A stretch of DNA of 11,262 nucleotides from Phycisphaerae bacterium (GTDB lineage: Bacteria; Planctomycetota; Phycisphaerae; Phycisphaerales; SM1A02), in the NCBI GenBank assembly GCA_002690755.1, contig NZFT01000055.1, positions 1 to 11,262 on the forward strand, written 5' to 3'. Numbering within the stretch: the stretch's first letter is position 1; every line of letters starts with the position of its first letter. Of the stretch, positions 1 to 6,138 are shown one piece after another. The position numbers were made by a program, and so were the translations under genes. Under the pieces are notes generated by a model, which saw only the letters and a list, made by a program, of their open reading frames with translations, made no database searches and was not told where the DNA came from.

Positions 1-197
1 TCGACCTCGGGATTCCCGGGGCCTGGTCGATGCGGCTGGACCCCGACGGCGAAGGCCCCGCGCGGCCGGTCGTCTTCGAACTGGTCGTGGGTGACGCGAT
101 TCCACCGTGGCGGACGATGTGGCCGGCGATCTTCGCGTGGGTGCCGTTGGTGGCGATCGGACTCGGTGCGGCCTGGCGCCGAACCTCAGTCCGCTGA
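1..197 (+). CDS. C-terminal end of an unidentified membrane-anchored protein (5' truncated)
   Basis: An open frame runs from the window edge (first full codon at 3) to a TGA at 195-197, giving the last 64 residues of a protein whose start lies outside. The visible part has a polar stretch with alternating hydrophobic residues (GAWSMRLDPDGEG, then RPVVFELVVGD), which looks like the last strands of a beta-sandwich domain. After it come a Trp- and Pro-rich hydrophobic segment (TMWPAIFAWVPLVAIGLGAAW) and a basic end (RRTSVR), a typical C-terminal membrane anchor with the basic end inside the cell. I do not recognise the family. A periplasmic beta-domain protein such as the FixH or YtkA-like group is possible but is a guess. 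The stop overlaps the end of the convergent HAD gene by 12 bases. Confidence 0.6.
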   Translation, partial: DLGIPGAWSMRLDPDGEGPARPVVFELVVGDAIPPWRTMWPAIFAWVPLVAIGLGAAWRRTSVR

Positions 198-821
198 GGA
201 CGGCGCGTCGAGCAATCCGCGGATCCGCAGCGCCGCCCGCATCTGCGGGACGGTTTCGATTTCATGATCGATGCGGATCGCGTCCCAGCCGCGCTCCCGC
301 GCCGCATCCACGTTCGGGTGCAGGTCGTCGAAGAACACGATCTCCGATCCGTCGACCCCCAGGTCGGCTTCGAACGCCTCGTAGATGCGTCGGTCGGGCT
401 TGTGCAGTCGAAGGAGATGGGAGGCGTGACGCACGTCGAGCGCCGCCACCGCGGGGTCCTCGAGGAGCATCTCCCAGTGGGAATGGCTGGTGTTCGAGAG
501 GCAGGCGGTCCGATGTCCGGCCGCCCGCAGATCGTCGACCAGTCCGACCGTCCCGTCGTAGGCCCCGAGAATCCACGCCCGATCGATGCGGGCGACCTCT
601 TCGGGCGTCCAGATCCCGTCGAACAGTTCACTCAGTTCACGCTGGAAGCCGGGGCAATCGACTTCACCACGCTGGTACCGGGCGATCAGGGTCCGGGCGC
701 GGCCATCATGGCCGGCTCGCGGCTGGTGCGTCCGGGGATCGATCCCCGCCGCCGCGCATCCCTCGTTCCAGTCGCGACAGATCCGAAGCAGCACGCCGCC
801 GATGTCGAAGCAGATCAGCAT
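186..821 (-). CDS. HAD-superfamily hydrolase, subfamily IA type
   Basis: This 211-residue protein is a small cytoplasmic haloacid dehalogenase-like hydrolase, probably a phosphatase of unknown substrate. Motif I is near the N-terminus (CFDIGGVLL, nucleophile Asp6), motif II is LSNTS (Ser109), motif III is HKPDRR (Lys141) and motif IV is FFDD (Asp165, Asp166), followed by the typical HPNVDAARERGW. Residues about 15-90 form the helical cap expected of subfamily I. The second Asp of the usual DxD in motif I is Gly (Gly8). YihX-like and epoxide-hydrolase N-domain relatives share this kind of change, so acid-base chemistry may differ from classical phosphatases. The ATG at 819-821 is chosen because the conserved motif I begins at residue 5 and AAGGA lies 8 bases upstream; the open frame continues upstream but only as a shadow of tadA. 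It is probably the last gene of the tatD-tatC-tadA run. Confidence 0.88.
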   Translation of the reverse strand: MLICFDIGGVLLRICRDWNEGCAAAGIDPRTHQPRAGHDGRARTLIARYQRGEVDCPGFQRELSELFDGIWTPEEVARIDRAWILGAYDGTVGLVDDLRAAGHRTACLSNTSHSHWEMLLEDPAVAALDVRHASHLLRLHKPDRRIYEAFEADLGVDGSEIVFFDDLHPNVDAARERGWDAIRIDHEIETVPQMRAALRIRGLLDAPSSAD

Positions 822-868
822 GTCCGTGGTCCTTGATCGTTTCGCATCCCGGGTCCTCGATTCACGGT

Positions 869-1381
869 TCAGCCGGTGCGTCGCTTCTCGGCGCGACGTC
901 GGCGGAAGAAGGCGCGCAGCAGTTCCGCGCACCGGGCCTCCTCGAAGCCGCCGATCATCTCGACCCGGTGATTCAGTCTTCGATCGCCGGGGATGTCGAA
1001 GAGCGAGGTGCACGCGCCGGCCTTGGGGTCGAACGCACCGAAGACCAGTCGCTTCAGTCTCGCATTCACCAGCGCGCCGGCGCACATCGGGCACGGTTCG
1101 AGGGTGACCACCATGCTGCAGCCTTCCAGTCGCCAGCTGCCGAGGCGTTCGCCCGCGGCCCGTAACGCGACCATCTCCGCATGACCGGTCGGATCGCAAC
1201 AGGTCTCCCGGTTGTTCGCCGCTTCGCCGAGGATCTCTTCGCCGCGAAACACCACCGCGCCGACCGGGACCTCGCCTTCGGAGGCGGCCGCCCTGGCGAG
1301 TTCGATCGCACGCTCCATCATCCGCGCGTCGATGTCGTCGACCCCCGGATGATTGTCGCTCGCGATTCGAAGTCTGGCCAT
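869..1381 (-). CDS. tadA: tRNA-specific adenosine deaminase TadA
   Basis: TadA is a cytoplasmic zinc enzyme that deaminates the wobble adenosine 34 of tRNA-Arg(ACG) to inosine, so that one tRNA can read several Arg codons. The 170-residue product carries the full deaminase signature: HAE at 67-69 (zinc ligand His67, proton-shuttle Glu69) and PCPMC at 96-100 (zinc ligands Cys97 and Cys100). Family-typical segments surround these: EVPVGAVV near 37-44, DPTGHAEMVALR, VTLEPC, and GAFDPKAGACTSL near 115-127, with the NHRVE stretch near 137-141. Length and domain order match the E. coli enzyme. The ATG at 1379-1381 is preferred because GGAG lies 7 bases upstream. An in-frame upstream start at 1492 would add 37 Arg-rich residues and overlap the end of tatC. 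The gap to the HAD gene downstream is 47 bases. Confidence 0.95.
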   Translation of the reverse strand: MARLRIASDNHPGVDDIDARMMERAIELARAAASEGEVPVGAVVFRGEEILGEAANNRETCCDPTGHAEMVALRAAGERLGSWRLEGCSMVVTLEPCPMCAGALVNARLKRLVFGAFDPKAGACTSLFDIPGDRRLNHRVEMIGGFEEARCAELLRAFFRRRRAEKRRTG

Positions 1382-1385
1382 CCAT

Positions 1386-1392
1386 CTTCTCC
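1386..1392 (-). promoter_or_regulatory. Ribosome binding site of tadA
   Basis: On the minus strand this reads GGAGAAG, with GGAG ending 7 bases before the ATG at 1379-1381. It decides the tadA start against the longer in-frame alternative at 1492. Confidence 0.65.
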
Positions 1393-1452
1393 GGCGGGTT
1401 GCGATGCGCTGCCGAACCCCGGCGGACCGGGAGTTGCGACTTTCGTTCGTCA

Positions 1453-1468
1453 CGACGCCTCGGCGTCG
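1453..1468 (-). repeat. Short GC-rich inverted repeat between tatC and tadA
   Basis: CGACGCC and GGCGTCG face each other across two bases, so RNA could form a six-pair stem (CGACGC with GCGTCG) and a four-base loop. It lies 20 bases past the tatC stop in the direction of transcription. The minus-strand sequence after it (TGACGAACGAAAG) has no U-run, so it is not an intrinsic terminator. It could be an RNA-processing or stabilising hairpin, or chance in GC-rich DNA. Confidence 0.3.
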
Positions 1469-1488
1469 GGGTCCTTCACGCCGGAGTC

Positions 1489-2664
1489 TCACGATCCCGG
1501 CCTTCCGGCTCCATCTTCGTCATCGGTATCCGCGTCGCCGTCGACCGGGCCGGATTCCGTATCCCCGTCGGAGTCGGTCACGTTCGGGTCGGTCTGTTCC
1601 GGCTCGGTGGTCTGCGTCGGGTCGGAGGTCCCGTAATCGTCGTCCTCGCGTGCGGAGAGCCCGCCGAGGGCGCCGGAGATGACGTTGCCACCGGCGACGC
1701 GATCCGCGGGGGCCAGCGACAGCAGCAGGATTCCAAGCTCGTAGAGCAGATAGAGGGGCACGAAGAGCAGGACCATGCTGATCACATCCGCCGGCGTCAG
1801 GATCGCGCCGAGGACGGCGCAGACCAGCACGGCATAGCGTCGGTTCTTCTTCAGGAAGCTGCGGTCGGCGATGCCCGCCCATCCGAGGAGCAGGATCACC
1901 AGCGGCATCTGGAACGCCACGGTGACCGCGAGCGCGAGGGTGAGGACGAAGCCGATGTATTCGCCGAGTCGAAACTCCTGGGCGATGGTGCCGGCGCGAC
2001 TCAACGGCATCGAGAGCAGTTCGTATCGTTCGCCGTCGCCGGCGACGGGGACGACCACCACCAGTGAACGAGTGACCGGCTCGATCCACGCCTGACCCGG
2101 GGCGGGATCCGCCGGCGGTTCGGCGAGCACCGGGAACACGGGCACGCCCGCATCCGCCCGTTCCGTGATCAGTTCACCGGAGTCGGGGATTCCGAAGGCG
2201 TCCGCGGGGCCGGGCACCCCGAACGAGATCAGCACCTGCAGCATCAACGGAAGCATCACCCAGTACAGGAGGGCGAGTCCGGACGCGGTGAGGATGGCGC
2301 TGCCGGGGATGAGGAAGTGAACGAATCGCTTTTCCTGCGTGTAGAGCCCGGGCTCGACGAACTTCCACGCCTGCCAGAGGATCCACGGGGCGGAGAGCAC
2401 CGCGGCGCCGATGAAACTCAGTTTGAGGTCGGTGGTCAGGACCTCGGCCGGGCCGAGCGCCTGCAGTCGCGCCGGGAGGCCGTTGGCCTCCATCGCGGCG
2501 AGGGCCGGGAGGACGAGCATGCCACGGATGACCGGGGCGAAGAAGAACAACACCACCGATAGCGGAAGCGGCACGACGATCGCGAGGAAGAGTCGCTTGC
2601 GAAGCTCCTCGAGATGGTCGCCGAAGCTCATGAGACCGGCGCTGATGTCGTTCCGCGGAGGCAT
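1489..2664 (-). CDS. tatC: Twin-arginine translocase subunit TatC, with enlarged loop and acidic tail
   Basis: TatC is the inner-membrane receptor that binds RR signal peptides and, with TatA/TatB, exports folded proteins. The N-terminal signature MSFGDHLEELRKRL is at 12-25. Six membrane segments follow at about 26-45, 82-100, 114-148, 235-261, 277-297 and 298-317. The first cytoplasmic loop has the conserved FVEPGLYTQEKR (102-113), whose Glu111 aligns by eye with the signal-binding Glu103 of E. coli. Two features are unusual. The external loop between helices 3 and 4 (about 150-232) is some 50 residues longer than in E. coli. The cytoplasmic tail (340-391) has 19 Asp/Glu and one Arg, which explains the 391-residue length against about 258 in E. 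coli. The ATG at 2662-2664 has no clear Shine-Dalgarno; Met12 is an alternative start. No tatA or tatB is in the window. The upstream tatD stop is 53 bases away. ActB, encoded nearby, is a likely Tat substrate. Confidence 0.95.
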   Translation of the reverse strand: MPPRNDISAGLMSFGDHLEELRKRLFLAIVVPLPLSVVLFFFAPVIRGMLVLPALAAMEANGLPARLQALGPAEVLTTDLKLSFIGAAVLSAPWILWQAWKFVEPGLYTQEKRFVHFLIPGSAILTASGLALLYWVMLPLMLQVLISFGVPGPADAFGIPDSGELITERADAGVPVFPVLAEPPADPAPGQAWIEPVTRSLVVVVPVAGDGERYELLSMPLSRAGTIAQEFRLGEYIGFVLTLALAVTVAFQMPLVILLLGWAGIADRSFLKKNRRYAVLVCAVLGAILTPADVISMVLLFVPLYLLYELGILLLSLAPADRVAGGNVISGALGGLSAREDDDYGTSDPTQTTEPEQTDPNVTDSDGDTESGPVDGDADTDDEDGAGRPGS

Positions 2665-2717
2665 GGACCGTTGATTCTAGTGGACCTCGGTCCCAACGAC
2701 GCCCGGCCGCGGCCGGT

Positions 2718-3506
2718 TCACCCCTCCGGGATCTCGATTCCGAAGAATCGGCCCGCGTTCCCGTCGAGAAGGCGGTCGAAGGCATCCGGATCCCGATCCC
2801 GCCGCGCGGCCAGAAAGGCGGCGATGCATCCGACGTGGCGGGGCTCGTTGGGCCGGACGTTCCGATGCGGTTCCGGCGTCAGGAAGGGGGCGTCCGTCTC
2901 GACCATGATCCGATCGTCCGGAACCAGATCGCTCGCCCGGGCGACCTCCGCGGCGTTCGAGAAGGTGACGATTCCGGTGAACGAGAGCCATCCTCCGAAG
3001 TCGAGCACCGTCCGAGCGTCGGATTCGTCTCCCGTGAAGCAGTGAAAGACGAATCGGTCGTTGGGAAGCGTCGAGGCGTCGAGGATCGGGATCAGGTCTT
3101 CGAAGGCCTTCCGGCAGTGGACCACGACGGGCTTCGCCAATCCGGCGGTGGTCCAGGTCTCGATCCGGGCGAGCTGTTCCTCGAGCACCGACCGCTGCAG
3201 GTCGCGGGCCGGTTCCGCATAGTGATGATCGAGACCGAGCTCGCCCCACGCGACGCATTTCGGGTGTCGGGCCGCGGTCTCCATCGCGTTCCAGTCGATG
3301 GGGCGATCGCTGTAGAGCGGATGGACGCCCGACGAGCACCAGACCGTGGGATGAAGATCCGCGAGATCGGTCAGCCTCGGGAGGTCCGCGGTCGTGGTCG
3401 AGATCGAGATGCAGCCGCGGACGCCGGCGGCCCGGGCGTCGGCGAGGACCGCGTCGATCCGATGCTCGAAGCAGTCGAAGGTCAGATGGCAGTGGGTGTC
3501 GAACAC
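2718..3506 (-). CDS. tatD: TatD-family metal-dependent hydrolase (DNase)
   Basis: TatD-family proteins are cytoplasmic TIM-barrel metallohydrolases with 3'-5' DNase activity, linked to DNA repair and quality control; despite the name they are not needed for Tat transport. All metal-ligand motifs are present in the 262 residues: DTHCH (His5, His7), GELGLD (Glu89), VVHCRKA (His130), FHCFTG (His155) and ETDAPFL (Asp205), followed by the family-typical TPEPHRNVRPNEP. Length is normal for the family. The start is a GTG at 3504-3506. The in-frame stop at 3522-3524 leaves no upstream ATG, and the HxH motif begins at residue 5, so this start is nearly forced although no Shine-Dalgarno is evident. It is the first gene of the minus-strand run and is transcribed divergently from the permease. 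Which family branch it belongs to (TatD, YcfH or YjjV) cannot be told here. Confidence 0.93.
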   Translation of the reverse strand: MFDTHCHLTFDCFEHRIDAVLADARAAGVRGCISISTTTADLPRLTDLADLHPTVWCSSGVHPLYSDRPIDWNAMETAARHPKCVAWGELGLDHHYAEPARDLQRSVLEEQLARIETWTTAGLAKPVVVHCRKAFEDLIPILDASTLPNDRFVFHCFTGDESDARTVLDFGGWLSFTGIVTFSNAAEVARASDLVPDDRIMVETDAPFLTPEPHRNVRPNEPRHVGCIAAFLAARRDRDPDAFDRLLDGNAGRFFGIEIPEG

Positions 3507-3532
3507 GTGGTGAGGATACGTCTACCGCCCTC

Positions 3533-3560
3533 GTGACGTCGGGTCGCGGGCGAGTACCAT
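3533..3560 (+). promoter_or_regulatory. Weak candidate promoter of the permease gene
   Basis: GTGACG (3533-3538) and TACCAT (3555-3560) are 16 bases apart and each match the sigma70 -35 and -10 consensus at four of six positions. Transcription would start near 3567, just before the palindrome at 3570-3583. In GC-rich DNA such matches are weak evidence. I found no better promoter for either direction in the 109-base divergent spacer. Confidence 0.22.
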
Positions 3561-3569
3561 CTGCCGGAC

Positions 3570-3583
3570 GCGGCACGTGCCGC
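3570..3583. repeat. Perfect 14-bp palindrome, possible operator
   Basis: GCGGCACGTGCCGC is a perfect two-fold symmetric site with a CACGTG core. It lies in the divergent spacer between the tatD start (3506) and the permease ATG (3616). A dimeric regulator bound here would sit just after the candidate start point of permease transcription. The symmetry is seen directly; the operator role is inference. Confidence 0.4.
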
Positions 3584-3602
3584 TTCGACGACCGGGACCA
3601 CC

Positions 3603-3606
3603 AGGA
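3603..3606 (+). promoter_or_regulatory. Ribosome binding site of the permease gene
   Basis: AGGA lies 9 bases before the ATG at 3616. It favours that start over the in-frame GTG at 3577, which falls inside the palindrome and has no Shine-Dalgarno before it. Confidence 0.6.
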
Positions 3607-3615
3607 TTTCACGCC

Positions 3616-5733
3616 ATGGCCGCCGAAGAAAGCGCACCGACCGCTCCGACCCTCAAGAAGGAGTTGAATCTCTTCGGCGTCTTCGCCGTCGCGACCGGCA
3701 CCACGCTGAGCGCCGGGTTCTTCCTCCTGCCGGGACTCGCCTTCCAGCAGGCGGGGCCGGCGGTCATCGTCGCCTACCTCGTGGCGGCCGCCATGATGGT
3801 CGCCCCGATGCTCTGCAAGGTGGAGCTCGCGACCGCGATGCCGAAGGCCGGGGGAACCTACTTCTTCCTCGATCGAAGCCTCGGGCCCATCGCGGGCACG
3901 ATCGGTGGTCTCGGCACCTGGCTCGCCCTGCTCCTGAAAGCGTCGTTCGCGCTGGTCGGCATGGGCGCCTATATCACGCTGTTCTTCGCGGACGCGCCGA
4001 TCGAGGGGATCGCGGTGGCGCTCGCCCTGCTGTTCGGCGGAGTGAACTTCATGGGCGCGAAGGCGACCACCCGCTTTCAGATCGTGATGGTGATCGGACT
4101 GCTCACCCTGCTCGCATGGTTCATGGTGCAGGGGACGTTCGCGATCGACACCGCGCGTTTCTCGGGATTCTTCGACAAGGGCGGGGCGAGCGTGTTCGCG
4201 ACCGCCGGACTGGTCTTCATCAGCTACGTCGGCGTGACCAAGGTCGCGAGCGTCGCGGAGGAGGTCGAGAATCCGCAGCGCAACCTCCCGCTGGGAATCT
4301 TCCTCGGGCTCGGCACCGCGGTGGCGGTCTACCTCGTCGGCCTGATCGTGATCGTCGGCGTGACGCCGGCGGCGGAGCTCGCGAAGAGCCTCACGCCGGT
4401 CGGCGACGCGGCTCGATCGTTCGCGGGAACCACGGGGCTCGTTCTGGTGACCATCGCGGCGCTCTTCGCGTTCATGTCGGTCGCGAACGCGGGCATCATG
4501 AGTTCCTCGCGATATCCCCTCGCGATGAGCCGGGATCACCTGATTCCCGGGATCTTCCGCAGCATCAACAAGAACGGAATTCCGATCGTCTCGCTGCTGC
4601 TCACGGTCGGTGCGGTGATCTTCTGCATCCTCTTCATCGACGTGCTCTCGATCGCGAAGCTCGCGAGCGCGTTCCAGCTCGTGCTCTTCGCGTTGATCTG
4701 CTTCGCGGTGATCGTGATGCGGGAGAGCAACATCGAGTCGTACGATCCGAGCTTCCGGACGCCGCTCTACCCGTGGGTCCCGCTCGCGGGAATCCTCGGT
4801 CCCTGCTGGCTGATCACGCAGATGGGCACCGCGCCGACGCTCTTCGCGGTCGGCATGGTGGTCCTCGGCGTGGTCTGGTTCTTCGCCTATGCGAGCAAGC
4901 GGATCGACCGCGGCGGCGCGATCTACCACGTCTTCGCGCGACTCGGCCAGCGTCGATTCGACGGCCTGGACACCGAACTCCGCGGGATCATGAAGGAACG
5001 CGGTCTTCGTGCCGACGATCCGTTCGACGAGGTCGTCGCGACTTCCGAGATCATGGAGGCGGGGGAGGGAACGGACTTCGAGGAGATGACGGCGAAGGCG
5101 GCCGATCGACTCGCCCCGCTGGTGGGCATCGATGCCGCCCGGATCGCGTCGCAGTTCCTCGAGGGCACGCGGGTCGGCGCCACGCCGGTCACCCGGGGCG
5201 TCGCACTGCCGCATCTGCGACTTCCGGACATCTCGCGGCCGTACCTCGTCGTGGTCCGGTCGAGACGAGGCATCTCGATCGGCGTCGGCGAATCGATGCC
5301 TTCGAGCACGAGTTATCGGGACGTGCGGGCGATCTTCTTCCTCGTGAGTCCCGCCGGTGATCCGGCGTTGCACCTCCGGATCCTCGCGCAGCTCGCCGGC
5401 TGCGTGGAGCAGGAGGGATTTCAGGAGGCCTGGACTTCGGCCCGCAGCCACCAGGCCCTTCGTGAGGTCCTGTTGCGGGACGATCGGTACCTGTCGCTGG
5501 TTCTGGAGCCCGGGTCACCCGCCGAAGCGATCGCCGGCCTCAAAATTCGCGAAGTCGATTTTCCGTCGGGATCGCTGGTCGCGCTGGTCCGCCGGGGCAG
5601 CAGGACCCTCGTGCCCACCGGAGGCCTTCAGTTGGAATCCGATGATCGCTTGACGGTCATTGGTGACGAGGAGGCGATCGCCGCCTTGAAAACGGCCTAT
5701 CTGCCGGAGCCTCCCGTCGTTCCGCCCGAGTGA
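3616..5733 (+). CDS. APC-family amino-acid permease fused to PTS EIIA-like and RCK_C-like domains
   Basis: This 705-residue inner-membrane transporter has three parts. Residues about 18-426 form 12 hydrophobic segments of the amino acid/polyamine/organocation family, with the helix-1 substrate-binding turn (TGTTLSAGFFLLPG) and the family motif EEVENPQRNLP (215-225) after helix 6. Residues about 475-625 resemble a PTS EIIA domain of the PtsN/fructose type: GVALPH holds the expected phospho-acceptor His533, and LHLRILAQLA (585-594) holds the second conserved His. Residues about 630-695 resemble RCK_C/TrkA_C, a small ligand-binding domain (GLKIREVDFPSGSLVALVRR, then DDRLTVIGDEEAI). The cytoplasmic domains probably sense phosphorylation state or a small ligand and gate uptake. 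The substrate is unknown. The ATG at 3616 is chosen for its AGGA; GTG 3577 would add 13 residues. It appears monocistronic, facing away from the tatD run, with the act promoter about 280 bases downstream. Confidence 0.92.
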   Translation: MAAEESAPTAPTLKKELNLFGVFAVATGTTLSAGFFLLPGLAFQQAGPAVIVAYLVAAAMMVAPMLCKVELATAMPKAGGTYFFLDRSLGPIAGTIGGLGTWLALLLKASFALVGMGAYITLFFADAPIEGIAVALALLFGGVNFMGAKATTRFQIVMVIGLLTLLAWFMVQGTFAIDTARFSGFFDKGGASVFATAGLVFISYVGVTKVASVAEEVENPQRNLPLGIFLGLGTAVAVYLVGLIVIVGVTPAAELAKSLTPVGDAARSFAGTTGLVLVTIAALFAFMSVANAGIMSSSRYPLAMSRDHLIPGIFRSINKNGIPIVSLLLTVGAVIFCILFIDVLSIAKLASAFQLVLFALICFAVIVMRESNIESYDPSFRTPLYPWVPLAGILGPCWLITQMGTAPTLFAVGMVVLGVVWFFAYASKRIDRGGAIYHVFARLGQRRFDGLDTELRGIMKERGLRADDPFDEVVATSEIMEAGEGTDFEEMTAKAADRLAPLVGIDAARIASQFLEGTRVGATPVTRGVALPHLRLPDISRPYLVVVRSRRGISIGVGESMPSSTSYRDVRAIFFLVSPAGDPALHLRILAQLAGCVEQEGFQEAWTSARSHQALREVLLRDDRYLSLVLEPGSPAEAIAGLKIREVDFPSGSLVALVRRGSRTLVPTGGLQLESDDRLTVIGDEEAIAALKTAYLPEPPVVPPE

Positions 5734-6014
5734 TCAGAGATCATAAGGAACTTGGCTTAGGCGATTTTAAACGATTTTTTTGAATGTATTATCAGACATA
5801 TTCGGCCGAAGAGGGGCTGGATCGTTCGGGCTTCTCCGCGGCCGCGGTGAGTCCTGAAGTCCCGACCTTCGGTTGTATCGCCATCCCAGGGACGGCCACC
5901 GACGCATCTTCATTGTCGATTCAACGGTCAATCGACCGATATTCTGGCATCAATCCCGGATTACATAAAAACCGAATCGCCTTCCAGTTTCTTCGATGGA
6001 AGCAAGTCGGTCAT
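5734..6014. other. AT-richer intergenic spacer with palindromes, no gene
   Basis: This stretch is clearly AT-richer than the genes; 5751-5800 has only 15 G or C. It holds a weak hairpin over the permease stop (TGATC at 5731-5735 with GATCA at 5739-5743), a direct repeat CGATTTT (5762-5768 and 5772-5778) ending in a run of seven T (5775-5781), the palindrome TTCGGCCGAA (5801-5810), the 12-bp palindrome CCGCGGCCGCGG (5836-5847), and the inverted repeat GTCGATT/AATCGAC (5915-5921 and 5930-5936). The last overlaps a tighter hairpin CGGTC/GACCG (5925-5938). No stem immediately precedes the T-run, so I see no convincing intrinsic terminator for the permease. A 77-codon open frame at 5784-6017 has no Shine-Dalgarno or recognisable protein features. 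Confidence 0.6.
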
Positions 6015-6044
6015 TGACCCCATTCACCCGGTGGGGATAAAATA
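6015..6044 (+). promoter_or_regulatory. Sigma70-type promoter of the act operon
   Basis: TTGACC (6015-6020) and TAAAAT (6039-6044) each match the consensus at five of six positions and are 18 bases apart, in a locally AT-rich stretch ahead of actA. Transcription would start near 6051, giving a leader of about 88 bases before the actA ATG at 6139. It is the best promoter match I found in the window. Confidence 0.65.
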
Positions 6045-6053
6045 GTACATTCA

Positions 6054-6079
6054 ACTTCGTGAAAAAAGGAACGAAGTTA
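6054..6079 (+). promoter_or_regulatory. Leader hairpin 1 of the act mRNA
   Basis: AACTTCGT (6054-6061) and ACGAAGTT (6072-6079) form a perfect eight-pair stem around the purine-only loop GAAAAAAGGA. It would be at the very 5' end of the predicted transcript. It may protect the mRNA end or present the loop AGGA to an RNA-binding protein. As DNA it could instead be an operator just downstream of the promoter. No U-run follows, so it is not a terminator. Confidence 0.5.
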
Positions 6080-6080
6080 G

Positions 6081-6105
6081 CCGCCGCCACGTCACTCCGG
6101 CGGCA
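6081..6105 (+). promoter_or_regulatory. Leader hairpin 2 of the act mRNA
   Basis: GCCGCCG (6081-6087) and CGGCGGC (6099-6105) form a perfect all-GC seven-pair stem around an 11-base loop (CCACGTCACTC), one base after hairpin 1. It ends 33 bases before the actA ATG, so it does not hide the start codon. No U-run follows. Confidence 0.45.
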
Positions 6106-6138
6106 CCCGGCCAGGCCGATGTCACGGATCCATTCGCG

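Noticed and set aside
822..1385. A 188-residue N-terminal extension in frame with the HAD hydrolase
   Set aside because: It is an Arg/Gly-rich shadow of tadA. The conserved motif I starts at residue 5 from the ATG at 821, which has its own AAGGA.
1399..2067. A 222-codon + strand open frame opposite the end of tatC
   Set aside because: The product is a charged, low-complexity mirror of tatC; TatC motifs and helices are unmistakable on the minus strand.
2677..5451. A 924-codon open frame on the minus strand across tatD and the permease
   Set aside because: The product is a run of charged residues with no motifs and conflicts with two well-supported genes.
5762..5781. A possible intrinsic terminator for the permease at the T-run
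   Set aside because: The seven-T run is preceded by a direct repeat (CGATTTT twice), not a GC-rich stem, so it does not fit the model.
5784..6017. A 77-codon open frame in the spacer before the act promoter
   Set aside because: There is no Shine-Dalgarno, no domain or membrane segment, and its end overlaps the -35 element of the act promoter. A small gene cannot be fully excluded.
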